Below are positions 31,596 to 40,391 of a stretch of 58,957 nt of DNA, one piece after another. The position numbers and the translations under genes were made by a program. The notes beneath the pieces were generated by a model. That model saw nothing but the letters and a program-made list of their open reading frames with translations, made no database searches and was not told the origin of the DNA. The DNA is taken from contig PFEU01000015.1 in the NCBI GenBank assembly GCA_002793515.1, forward strand, positions 1 to 58,957, given 5' to 3'. Every line of letters starts with the position of its first letter. Within the stretch, counting starts at the first letter, position 1. The stretch is from Candidatus Uhrbacteria bacterium CG10_big_fil_rev_8_21_14_0_10_48_16. Its GTDB lineage: Bacteria; Patescibacteriota; Patescibacteriia; UBA9934; GWF2-40-263.

Positions 31596-32674
31596 TGGAG
31601 CAGGATCGCATGTTTTGGATCGCCCTCACGGCGTTTCGCCCCTTTGGTCCCATCCGCCTCGGACGACTCGCGCGACGTTTCCCCTCTATGGAGCGGGCGT
31701 TTACGGCGAGCGCGCTTGAACTAACGGAAGCGGGAATCGAACCGCACATTGTCAATCGATTTCTTCAAGAGCGTATTCATATCGACCCCGAAGCTCTTGC
31801 ACGTGCCTGTGAAATCCAAGGAGTGCACATTGTGACCATCAAAGACGAGATCTATCCTCCACTCCTGAAGGAAATCTTTGACCCACCTGCGCTTCTTTTT
31901 GTTCGTGGAACTCTTCCTGACCCATCTCGTAAACATCTAGCGGTTGTCGGATCACGCAACGCAAGCCCCTATGGCATCCGTGTAACGGAACACTTGATCG
32001 AACCGGTCGCGCGATCTGGGGTCGTTATTGTCAGCGGACTTGCCTACGGGATTGATGCAAGTGCTCATGACGCCACATTGCGAGCCCATGGCACCACGCT
32101 CGCCGTATTAGGATCTGGTGTTGATCAAGAAAGTATCTACCCTTCGCGAAACAGAGCCCTTGCCTCACGCATTCTCGCGTCCGGTGGTGCTCTTATCTCA
32201 GAATTCCCTCTTGGAACTCCCCCACTCAAACAACATTTTCCTATTCGGAACCGCATAATCGCAGGTCTATGCCACGGAACACTCGTCGTCGAAGCCACCA
32301 TAAAATCAGGAACGCTGATTACCGCCCGCAGTGCGATGGACAGCAATCGTGACGTCTATGCCGTGCCTGGGTCGATTGAATCCCCTCTTTCTGAAGGACC
32401 TCATGATCTCATCAAACACGGAGCGACTCCTGTGACAGAAGTAAAGGATTTATTCGGCATCGAACCTGTTCCAGAGGCGATTCCAACCTATCAACCAACA
32501 ACGGAACACGAGTCGCAAATTTATACACGACTTTCCACGTCCCCCATCCATCTTGATGAGCTTATTCGTTCCACACAGTTGCCGACACCGACGGTTATGA
32601 GTACCCTTACTCTCATGGAAATAAAAGGAGTCATCCGAAACGAAGGAGGACAGTTCTACACACGTCTTGCTTGA
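31592..32674 (+). CDS. dprA: DNA-processing protein DprA
   Basis: VGSRNASPYG, VSGLAYGIDASAH, EFPLGTPPLKQHFPIRNRIIAGL. Confidence 0.95.
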   Translation: MMEQDRMFWIALTAFRPFGPIRLGRLARRFPSMERAFTASALELTEAGIEPHIVNRFLQERIHIDPEALARACEIQGVHIVTIKDEIYPPLLKEIFDPPALLFVRGTLPDPSRKHLAVVGSRNASPYGIRVTEHLIEPVARSGVVIVSGLAYGIDASAHDATLRAHGTTLAVLGSGVDQESIYPSRNRALASRILASGGALISEFPLGTPPLKQHFPIRNRIIAGLCHGTLVVEATIKSGTLITARSAMDSNRDVYAVPGSIESPLSEGPHDLIKHGATPVTEVKDLFGIEPVPEAIPTYQPTTEHESQIYTRLSTSPIHLDELIRSTQLPTPTVMSTLTLMEIKGVIRNEGGQFYTRLA

Positions 32675-32707
32675 CGAATCGATTCAAATCTCTCGTAATA
32701 TCCAAAC

Positions 32708-35035
32708 ATGTCTAAACTTCTCATTGTCGAGTCACCGACAAAAGCGAAAACCATTTCAAAATATCTTGGAAAGGACTACGTCGTTCTTTCTTCGTTCGGT
32801 CATATTCGTGATCTTCCGAAAAGCCAACTTGGAGTTGATCTTGAGCATGATTTTGCTCCGACCTACACCATTCCAACCAAAAGCAAAAAAGCTGTTGCAG
32901 AACTTAAACGTGCCGCAAAAAATGCTGACACCATCTATCTAGCAACCGACGAAGATCGTGAAGGAGAAGCCATTGCGTGGCATGTCGCAGAAGCGTTACA
33001 GCTGAAACCTGATCAACGCAAGCGCATTACCTTTCATGAAATCACCCGTGAGGCTGTCGAAGAAGCCGTCAAAGAACCTCGAGAGATCGATCTCAACCTC
33101 GTCAATGCCCAGCAAGCGCGACGCATTCTTGATCGACTTGTGGGATACGAACTCTCTCCGTTCCTGTGGCAAAAAATCCGATATGGTCTTTCTGCGGGTC
33201 GCGTGCAGTCCGTAGCCATGCGTCTTATTGTTGAGCGAGAACGAGAACGTCGGGCATTTACCATCGAAGAATACTGGACGATTGACGCAGAGTTTGAAAA
33301 AGAAGAACTGGTGTTCCCCGCAAAACTTATCACGATCAACGGAAAGAAACTTGAGAAACTCGAAATTCCAACACGGGAAGAGGCTGAAAAAATCACGCAA
33401 GCGCTTTCTGGATCTGAGGCACGCGTGGGAAACGTTGAAAAGAAACTTGCAAAGAAGGTTCCCCCAACTCCTTACGCCACTTCCACCCTTCAGATCGATG
33501 CAAACACACGACTTGGATTTAGCGCCAAACAAACGATGCGCCTCGCGCAAGAACTCTATGAAACCGGTCGCATTACCTACATGCGTACCGACTCCATGAA
33601 TTTGGCAGAGAAATTTCTTGAAGAAGCGCAGGCGTATATTCGCGCAACCTTTGGGGAGAAATACGTGGAAGGAGCAAAGCGTTATAAAACGAAAAAGAAA
33701 GGAGCCCAGGAAGCCCATGAAGCGATACGCCCAACCAGTGTGAGTGCAACCCCTGAATCGCTCAAAGGGTCTCTTGAACCAAACGCGTTAAAGCTCTATA
33801 CCCTCATCTGGAACCGGACACTCGCTTCCCAACTTCCCTCTGCCCAATTAAACCGAACACGAGTGGATATCAACGTAAAAGAATATCTCTTCCGCGCGAA
33901 TGGATCTTCGGTGGCGTTTGATGGATTCATGAAAGTCTACCACTCTTCAAAGGAGAAGATTCTCCCAGAACTGACGGAGGGAGAAACCATCAACACAAAA
34001 TCCATTCTTCCAACGCAACACTTTACAGAACCTCCAGCTCGCTACTCTGATGCAAGTCTTGTGAAGGTTCTTGAGGAATACGGCATTGGACGCCCTTCCA
34101 CCTACGCGCCAACCATCGGAACGATCATCGACCGTGGATACGTGGAACGAGACGACAACAAAAAACTTGCTCCCACAGATATTGCCATGATCGTATGCGA
34201 TGTGCTCGTCCAGCACTTCCCACAGATTGTAGACTTTGAGTTCACGGCAACCATGGAAAATACGCTCGACGAGGTGGCAGAGGGAAAAGTTGAATGGATT
34301 CCTATGATGGAAGCCTTCTATGGACCATTTCACAAAAATCTTGAAAGCAAAACCAAAGAAGTTGTTCGAGAAGACATCATGCCTGATCGAGAACTTGGAA
34401 CGGATCCTGAATCAGGACTTCCTGTCATCGTAAAAACGGGGCGGTTCGGAGGTTTCGTTCAGATCGGAGAATACACAAAAGAAGATAAAGAAGCAGGAAA
34501 ACCCAAACCGAAAAGTGCTTCTCTCCTGAAAGACATGCACATGGAATCTGTTACCCTCGCGCAGGCTCTTGATTGCCTCTCCCTCCCGCGAGACGTTGGA
34601 ATGACAGACGATGGGAATAAGATCATCGCAGCCGTTGGGCGTTTTGGTCCGTATCTCAAAGCGGGCGAAGTCACAGCAAGTCTCAAAGAGCCTCATGATC
34701 CTCTCACCATTGATGTGGAGACCGCTCGAATCATCCTGAAAGAATCAGCTGAGTTGAAGAAGAAAATGGCGACACCTATTGCGGAGTTTGGAGACGATCC
34801 TACAACAGGCGGGGCCATCCTTCTCAAGCATGGACGCTTCGGACCCTACCTCACAGACGGAATCACAAATGCCTCTCTTGGAAAGACACGTGACCCTGCA
34901 GAGGTGACGCGTGAAAGTGCGATTGAGATTCTTATCAAGAAGCGAGCGCAAGGAACAAAGAAATTTAGGAAGGCAAAAACGGCCCCCCCGAAAAAGACTC
35001 CCAAACCAAAAACAACCAAACCAAGAAAATCATAA
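32708..35035 (+). CDS. topA: DNA topoisomerase I with Lys/Pro-rich C-terminal tail
   Basis: LLIVESPTKAKTISKYLG, ATDEDREGEAIAWH, GRITYMRTDS. Confidence 0.97.
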   Translation: MSKLLIVESPTKAKTISKYLGKDYVVLSSFGHIRDLPKSQLGVDLEHDFAPTYTIPTKSKKAVAELKRAAKNADTIYLATDEDREGEAIAWHVAEALQLKPDQRKRITFHEITREAVEEAVKEPREIDLNLVNAQQARRILDRLVGYELSPFLWQKIRYGLSAGRVQSVAMRLIVERERERRAFTIEEYWTIDAEFEKEELVFPAKLITINGKKLEKLEIPTREEAEKITQALSGSEARVGNVEKKLAKKVPPTPYATSTLQIDANTRLGFSAKQTMRLAQELYETGRITYMRTDSMNLAEKFLEEAQAYIRATFGEKYVEGAKRYKTKKKGAQEAHEAIRPTSVSATPESLKGSLEPNALKLYTLIWNRTLASQLPSAQLNRTRVDINVKEYLFRANGSSVAFDGFMKVYHSSKEKILPELTEGETINTKSILPTQHFTEPPARYSDASLVKVLEEYGIGRPSTYAPTIGTIIDRGYVERDDNKKLAPTDIAMIVCDVLVQHFPQIVDFEFTATMENTLDEVAEGKVEWIPMMEAFYGPFHKNLESKTKEVVREDIMPDRELGTDPESGLPVIVKTGRFGGFVQIGEYTKEDKEAGKPKPKSASLLKDMHMESVTLAQALDCLSLPRDVGMTDDGNKIIAAVGRFGPYLKAGEVTASLKEPHDPLTIDVETARIILKESAELKKKMATPIAEFGDDPTTGGAILLKHGRFGPYLTDGITNASLGKTRDPAEVTRESAIEILIKKRAQGTKKFRKAKTAPPKKTPKPKTTKPRKS

Positions 35036-35060
35036 AACGGGCCTACGCCCGTTTTATCTT
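35034..35060. terminator. Bidirectional terminator between convergent genes
   Basis: AAAACGGGC-CTAC-GCCCGTTTT. Confidence 0.7.
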
Positions 35061-35853
35061 ATGCCGCGACAGCGACAGGAGTCTCCTCTTTTTTACTTGC
35101 TTCATCTAACTCATCACCAAGGAGGTCTGCCACATCTTTTCCTAGTTTACTCTCCAGCACTTTTTGTCTCTTCTGTTTCTTTTCTGCCGCATCTAGTTTT
35201 GACTCATACTTCTTTTCACTTGCCCGAAGCTCTTTGAGAAGCTTATCCGCAAGCTTCACGCGATCTTCTTTGTTTTTCTTTAAGTGCTCATACAACGATT
35301 TATCAACTCCCATCCATTTTGCTGATTTATCAAGAAGGGACGTGATAAATTTTACCCCTGGAAGTTTCTTGTCAATCATTTTATCCGCAAGCTGATCCAT
35401 CCCTCGAGCAAACCAATCGACAACAGGTAACGACTTCCATCCCACATATAACGCTCCTGCCCCAATGGCCGCCGATTTCAGATTCGCTATTCCAACCGCC
35501 GAAGCCACAGCAACACCAATACTCGCCCCCGCCACTGCCGCCACTGCTTTTGTATTATCTTGATCAAGAATCGATTCGCTTGAAAGACGTTCGAAGAACG
35601 ATCGCTTTTCAGCTGGAAGATTCTCAATGCGAACAACTTCTCCATCAGGAGCTTTTCCAATATCCACAACAGAGACGGGAGTCACAGGACTTCTGTCAGG
35701 ACTTGATCCAAGCGCTCGCGCACGAGCCGATCGCATCCGGAGTCGCCGTATCAGGCGTTCGCACCGCGTGGGGCGGACGAGGTCCTCGATCAGGAGTTGC
35801 TCCATCTCCTCGACGAGGAGCCGATCGATCTCTTTCTCGATCTGGTCCGCCAC
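35059..35853 (-). CDS. Hypothetical protein with hydrophobic segment and Lys-rich coiled tail; true N-terminus uncertain (see overlapping frame 35696-35926)
   Basis: Open ORF; GTG start at 35853 only; upstream promoter and ATG lie in another frame. Confidence 0.6.
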   Translation of the reverse strand: MADQIEKEIDRLLVEEMEQLLIEDLVRPTRCERLIRRLRMRSARARALGSSPDRSPVTPVSVVDIGKAPDGEVVRIENLPAEKRSFFERLSSESILDQDNTKAVAAVAGASIGVAVASAVGIANLKSAAIGAGALYVGWKSLPVVDWFARGMDQLADKMIDKKLPGVKFITSLLDKSAKWMGVDKSLYEHLKKNKEDRVKLADKLLKELRASEKKYESKLDAAEKKQKRQKVLESKLGKDVADLLGDELDEASKKEETPVAVAA

Positions 35854-35926
35854 GTCCGGAATCAGGACTTGGAGGCATCTTCATCGGAGCAAATTTTTTA
35901 CGTGGCGTTGAACCTCCATCAGACAT
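35696..35926 (-). CDS. Overlapping-frame Pro/Arg-rich ORF (MSDGGSTPRKKFAPMKMPPSPDSGRGG...), probable real N-terminus of the downstream protein via a frameshift
   Basis: ATG preceded by TTGACA-17-TATTTT (35952-35980); host-like codons; overlaps the 35059-35853 ORF in another frame. Confidence 0.4.
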   Translation of the reverse strand: MSDGGSTPRKKFAPMKMPPSPDSGRGGPDRERDRSAPRRGDGATPDRGPRPPHAVRTPDTATPDAIGSCASAWIKS

Positions 35927-35951
35927 AGAAAAAAGGTTAAGTATTTCTCTA

Positions 35952-35980
35952 AAAATAGCATAAAATATCCATTTTGTCAA
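35952..35980 (-). promoter_or_regulatory. Sigma70-like promoter TTGACA-17-TATTTT
   Basis: Consensus -35 and 17-nt spacer upstream of MSDGG. Confidence 0.65.
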
Positions 35981-36031
35981 TGAGAATCAGGGCTTTACGC
36001 AAGTGATACACCAATGTATCGTAGAGAAAGT

Positions 36032-37531
36032 ATGAACGAGACAATCCGCACATACGACGATCTCGAACGGCTCGTCAAAAAAACATACGCCTCACCGGAC
36101 ATTGAATCTCTCCGACACGCATTTGATTTGGCAGACAAGGCGCATGCAGGTGAAGTGCGTTTGACCGGTCATCCCGTCATCTCACATCCCCTTGCTGTTT
36201 CCTATCGACTCGCAGAAATGGGTCTTCATCTCAATGTCGTCATCGCTGGGCTCCTCCATGACGTAGTAGAAGATTCTGATGTCACGATTGAAGACCTAAA
36301 GAACGCCTTCGGAGAAGATGTTGCGTCTCTTGTAGAGAGTGTCACAAAGCTCAAGCACGGCATCAAATACCGAGGCGCAGAACGCTACGCAGAAAACATG
36401 CGAAAAATGTTCTTGGCAATGGCAAGCGATGTTCGAGTGGTATTCATGAAGTTCGCGGATCGTCTTCACAACCTCGAGACACTTTACGGACAACCAAAAA
36501 ATAAGCAGGAGCGGATCGCACGTGAATCACTCGAAATTTATGCGCCGATTGCTGGACGCTTAGGGATGAGTGAATTTAAAGGAGAGCTTGAAGATGGAGC
36601 ATTCGCCTACCTCCAGCCAAAAGAGTACGAGCGGATGAAAAACATCATGGATATCAAGGTGCGAGAAAAAGGAGCCTACGTCAGTCGCATCATCGATCAA
36701 GTCGAAAAACTTCTCGGAACAACAAGTGCGACCGACTTCCAAGTTCATGGCCGAATCAAACGTCTCTTCAGTCTTTTTAAGAAACTCAGAAAGTACCAAG
36801 GGGACCTCAGTAAGATTTATGATCTTATTGCCATCCGGATCATCGTCAGCGACGTCGAAGAGTGCTACATGGCCCTTGGACTGCTTCACCAAAAATGGCG
36901 TCCTGTACCGGGACGTATTAAAGACTACATCGCCCAGCCAAAACCAAACGGGTATCAATCTCTCCACACAACCGTCTTCACAGAAAATGGAGAGATCATA
37001 GAGTTCCAAATTCGAACGCTTGAAATGCATGAACTCGCTGAGTTCGGAGTTGCCGCTCACTGGCGCTACAAAGAAGGTTCGCGAAAAGCCGTGAAGAATA
37101 CCCGCTGGATGGAGGAGCTCGCGCAAATTCAGAAAGAACTCCAAACAAAAAAAGACTTCATGGAACAACTGGAGGTCATGAAGATTGATGTCTTCAAAGA
37201 TCGTATTTTTGTGTTTACTCCTCAGGGGAACGTTATCGATCTCCCAGAAGGAGCAACTCCCATCGATTTCGCCTATGCCATCCATACGGAAGTCGGAAAT
37301 AAATGTACCGCATCTCGCATCAATGAAGTCATGCGCAACCTCGACACCCCCCTACAATCAGGAGATATCGTCGAAGTGGTAACAGACAAGAATCGTCGTG
37401 GTCCAAACCCAGATTGGCTCAAATTCGCCAAGACACGCCACGCGCGAACGAAGATTAAAGATGCGACCAAGAGAACGGTCAAAGGATGGTTCGCAGAAGT
37501 CCTGAAAGGAAGAGAGAAAGCAAAGAAATAA
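36032..37531 (+). CDS. RelA/SpoT family (p)ppGpp synthetase/hydrolase
   Basis: HD domain, synthetase region, TGS domain (VFVFTPQGNVIDLPEGATPIDFAYAIHT). Confidence 0.95.
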   Translation: MNETIRTYDDLERLVKKTYASPDIESLRHAFDLADKAHAGEVRLTGHPVISHPLAVSYRLAEMGLHLNVVIAGLLHDVVEDSDVTIEDLKNAFGEDVASLVESVTKLKHGIKYRGAERYAENMRKMFLAMASDVRVVFMKFADRLHNLETLYGQPKNKQERIARESLEIYAPIAGRLGMSEFKGELEDGAFAYLQPKEYERMKNIMDIKVREKGAYVSRIIDQVEKLLGTTSATDFQVHGRIKRLFSLFKKLRKYQGDLSKIYDLIAIRIIVSDVEECYMALGLLHQKWRPVPGRIKDYIAQPKPNGYQSLHTTVFTENGEIIEFQIRTLEMHELAEFGVAAHWRYKEGSRKAVKNTRWMEELAQIQKELQTKKDFMEQLEVMKIDVFKDRIFVFTPQGNVIDLPEGATPIDFAYAIHTEVGNKCTASRINEVMRNLDTPLQSGDIVEVVTDKNRRGPNPDWLKFAKTRHARTKIKDATKRTVKGWFAEVLKGREKAKK

Positions 37532-37586
37532 TCAGATAAGATACCTATCAACGATGGTTATTCGAAAACAGTTCGTATAAATACGA

Positions 37587-37664
37587 GTTATATGAAATAT
37601 ACTTTTCCTTTTAAGGGCTAAACGCCCTTTCGCTTTTCTATTTTTAGGGCAAATTTGATTTTTC
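37587..37664 (+). repeat. Left inverted repeat of the receiver-gene island
   Basis: gttatatgaaatatacttttccttttaAGGGCtaaacGCCCTttcgcttttctatttttagggcaaatttgatttttc; inverted partner at 38632-38704. Confidence 0.85.
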
Positions 37665-37688
37665 TTTTTTATAGAGGGGAATATATGG

Positions 37689-37840
37689 CGTCCCGCCGTA
37701 TTCTCGGCGGGACGATTTTAATAAAAAAACCATTCATATTCGCTCAAACAATCGCTTGAAAAAATATGAATGGTGGGGAGCGAACAGCGTGTGACTGCTC
37801 GCTCCCCAGTGGTGACCGATCATTTTACGCGGATCGGTCG
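37689..37840. repeat. Four stacked perfect hairpins in the 3' region of the receiver gene
   Basis: CGTCCCGCCG/CGGCGGGACG (37689-37714), ACCATTCATATT/AATATGAATGGT (37729-37774, T-run on the minus strand), GGGGAGCGA/TCGCTCCCC (37775-37807), GACCGATC/GATCGGTC (~37815-37840). Confidence 0.8.
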
Positions 37841-37855
37841 TACGCGACTCGCGTG

Positions 37856-38446
37856 CTACGAGTAGATGTCATCCGAGGGAGAGAGGAGGTACTTGAGCAG
37901 CAAGTCCCAGCGCTTGATACGCGGACACCTGCCGTCGAGCTCTTCACGCCTCTCCCGAGGTGCATTCCAGTCCTTGACTACCGCGCGCTCCTCGGGAGTG
38001 AGCACGGAACGGTCGAATTGTACCAAGAACCTGCTGTTGCACAAGAGCACCTGCGCGCCCTCAACAGAGAAAGGCGTCGGCCTGCTCTCGGACTCGTTGA
38101 AAGCGTCGAAGCAGGCCGAGGCGGGGTGGGAGTGGTGGTCACTGTCCGTGAGGACCGCGACGTACTTTGCACCCTCCTTCGCCGCGAGAAGCGCGAGGAA
38201 GATGCCGACCGGCATCTCCTTTCCCGCGAACCTCAAGCCCTCATCGGCAAGCGGATATCCGTATGCGGGCATCAGCAGGTCGACGAGGACGACATCGAAG
38301 AATCCTTCAGGGAAGTCCCCTTTACCACGAAGGATCGTTTGTCCCTCGCCGTAGCTGTCGGTGGTTACCAGGCTGTGCTCCCCATCGAGCTGCCTCCGGG
38401 CGGCGTCCTGGTGGATGGGGTTGTCGTCAATGACGAGGATTTTCAT
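37856..38446 (-). CDS. Stand-alone response-regulator receiver-like protein, GC3-rich
   Basis: MKILVIDDNPIHQDAARRQL...FFDVVLVDLLMPAYG...YVAVLTDSD; SD AGAAAGGAG before ATG 38446. Confidence 0.75.
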   Translation of the reverse strand: MKILVIDDNPIHQDAARRQLDGEHSLVTTDSYGEGQTILRGKGDFPEGFFDVVLVDLLMPAYGYPLADEGLRFAGKEMPVGIFLALLAAKEGAKYVAVLTDSDHHSHPASACFDAFNESESRPTPFSVEGAQVLLCNSRFLVQFDRSVLTPEERAVVKDWNAPRERREELDGRCPRIKRWDLLLKYLLSPSDDIYS

Positions 38447-38506
38447 GACTGTCTCCTTTCTAAAGAGCATGATCTCCCTCAGACCCATTCCGAGTTTGAA
38501 CAAAGC

Positions 38507-38535
38507 AGTATAGCATGGCTAATAGCTTTTGTCAA
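38507..38535 (-). promoter_or_regulatory. Sigma70 consensus-like promoter TTGACA-17-TATACT
   Basis: Upstream of the receiver-like gene. Confidence 0.8.
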
Positions 38536-38579
38536 TCGCTTTGCGCATTATTTCAACTAAAACAAGCCAAAAAGGTGTC

Positions 38580-38628
38580 TTGGCGGGGCGCAATTCACCC
38601 CTTCATTTCCCCTCTTGCGCCCCGCCAA
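38580..38628. repeat. 14-bp perfect inverted repeat TTGGCGGGGCGCAA...TTGCGCCCCGCCAA
   Basis: Both arms read directly (38580-38593, 38615-38628). Confidence 0.85.
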
Positions 38629-38631
38629 AAC

Positions 38632-38704
38632 GAAAAATCAAATTTGCCCTAAAAATAGAAAAGCGACCCTAACGGGATAAAAGGAAAAGTATACATCACA
38701 TAAC
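38632..38704 (-). repeat. Right inverted repeat of the receiver-gene island
   Basis: Reverse complement gttatgtgatgtatacttttccttttatCCCgttaGGGtcgcttttctatttttagggcaaatttgatttttc aligns to 37587-37664. Confidence 0.85.
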
Positions 38705-38827
38705 ACTGGACATGCGGTTCGGGCTTTCCCCGAAAGCCCTCACCCAAATTGAAAAACTCCGTTCTTTTTGATAAAATTGAATAAGGAAGCGGGTTTTTTC
38801 AACTTCGCATGTCCAGAAACGTTAAAT
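38698..38827. mobile_element. attC-like recombination site 1 (integron-type)
   Basis: ACATAAC-A-CTGGACATGCG ... CGCATGTCCAG-AAAC-GTTAAAT; GTTAAAT matches GTTRRRY; internal GGGCTTTC/GAAAGCCC hairpin. Confidence 0.5.
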
Positions 38828-39658
38828 GCCATTTGTTGCTGATGGCTCTTCAAGAACATAATCAGCCTTCTCAAATTTTGCCTTGTTTTCTTCCCCTAAC
38901 GACCTAGTTAAGTATTGGACAAAATTGTCAAAAATCTTTTTAGATTCACCGTCCAAGCCCTTATAAACATCTGACTGCTTAATATCACCAAAATTCCAAG
39001 AAAACTTCACGAGTAATTCTGGATTGTCCTTTATAAAGCTAATACAATCTCCCAGTTCAGACTTAGCAGTTCCCAAATCTTGCTGTAAAAGAGGCTTCGC
39101 CACTTTCAAATAATAAATGATAATTTTGTCCTGTTTATCCTCTACTTCTTTTTCCAAATGGCTTATTTTTTCATTAAAACTATTGTAATCAGAAAGCATT
39201 AAATAAACTTCAAGTAAATTGGCCAAGCTTCCAAAATCAGTCGGATCAATAACATAGATTTTTTCATAATACTTTTTGGCCCTAGCCCATGATTTTTGAC
39301 TAATATGCCTAAGCCCCTCCTCTTTAAATTTTTCTAGCCGATTTTCTGCAACTTGTAAAAAAGCAAAGTAGCCAACAAAAATCGCAAAAACCAAAGTTAC
39401 AAAATGACTTAGAATTGAGATATAGCGGTCTATTAAAAACTCTTCAGCGTAATTTAAAACCATAAAATAAGCCAAAACAGAGAAAAGAAAAAAAGGCAGA
39501 ACAAACTTCCAATAACCTTTAACAATCAAAAGCTGTGCAAAAAATCTTAAAAAGAGTTTTTTACCAGGAGCTTTCAATGCAGCCCCAAGAGCTACACCAA
39601 CAGCCAAAACCAATAATAACGCTAACCAATTTTCCGTTAGAAACTCCAACATATTCAA
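38822..39658 (-). CDS. TM protein with TPR-like C-terminal region (AT-rich accessory gene)
   Basis: Three hydrophobic segments then helical 'KSWARAKKYYEKIYVIDPTDFGSLANLLEVYLML'; stop codon TAA lies inside the attC-like ATTTAAC box. Confidence 0.75.
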   Translation of the reverse strand: MNMLEFLTENWLALLLVLAVGVALGAALKAPGKKLFLRFFAQLLIVKGYWKFVLPFFLFSVLAYFMVLNYAEEFLIDRYISILSHFVTLVFAIFVGYFAFLQVAENRLEKFKEEGLRHISQKSWARAKKYYEKIYVIDPTDFGSLANLLEVYLMLSDYNSFNEKISHLEKEVEDKQDKIIIYYLKVAKPLLQQDLGTAKSELGDCISFIKDNPELLVKFSWNFGDIKQSDVYKGLDGESKKIFDNFVQYLTRSLGEENKAKFEKADYVLEEPSATNGI

Positions 39659-39706
39659 GATTATAAATCAACTAATGTATAGCACATAAACGCAGCAAAA
39701 AACAGC

Positions 39707-39830
39707 ACTTAACAAGGTATAAGCGGTTACGTTCAGTCGTTTCACTCCTTCGCTTCACCCATATTTGCGGGTGATCCGCCTTCGGCGTATTATATCACCC
39801 GCAGACATCGCTTATACCTAGACGTTAGCC
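39707..39830. mobile_element. attC-like recombination site 2 (integron-type)
   Basis: ACTTAAC-A-AGGTATAAGCG ... GCGGGTGAT/ATCACCCGC ... CGCTTATACCT-AGAC-GTTAGCC; same layout as site 1. Confidence 0.55.
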
Positions 39831-39849
39831 AAAATAGTAATAATTTTCC

Positions 39850-40293
39850 ATGCTAGTAAAAAAAGAAATTTTGGAATGCGTAGCTTTTATCCTTTATAAG
39901 GATGACAAGGAACAATTTCATTATGTTGGCACCGCTTTTTTCCTCGGTGAGTATGTTGAAGATATAAATAAGACATTCACTTATATCGTCACAGCAAAGC
40001 ATGTAATCGCCGGCATCAAGACTAAGCAAAATGACGGTAACGTTTATTTACGAATGAATGCAAAAACAGGAAGCACAAAATTAATTTTATTAAATCTTGA
40101 AGATTGGCAATTTCACGAAGACGACCCTTACGCAGATGCAGCCGTATTCTTTGGCCCTCCAGATAACGGTGAAACTGAATATAAATGTTTCCCCTTCAGT
40201 GGGCTTGCCAATGTTACAATTCTTGAGAAAGAAGAAATAGGCATAGGAGATGAGATATGCCTCACGGGGTTATTTATAAATCATTTCCAATAA
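39850..40293 (+). pseudogene. Truncated trypsin-like peptidase domain protein
   Basis: Catalytic-His region 'YIVTAKHVI', acidic 'DDPYADAAVFFG', then ends at 'GDEICLTGLFINHFQ' with no GxSG serine region. Confidence 0.5.
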
Positions 40294-40363
40294 ACTGCAA
40301 AATCAAAGCAGGGATAACAATAAGGTACACTTGTTTCTGAGCTGAAAACATAGAGTCTAAAGC

Positions 40364-40391
40364 AAAAATAGGGCCGAAGCCCTGTTTTTAA
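40364..40391 (-). terminator. Terminator after parB
   Basis: AGGGC-CGAA-GCCCT hairpin; T-run on the minus strand side (weak). Confidence 0.5.

Noticed and set aside
37766-38560. 264-aa + strand ORF across the receiver gene
   Set aside because: Shadow ORF; the minus strand carries the promoter, SD and DDN/D/T-type receiver motifs.
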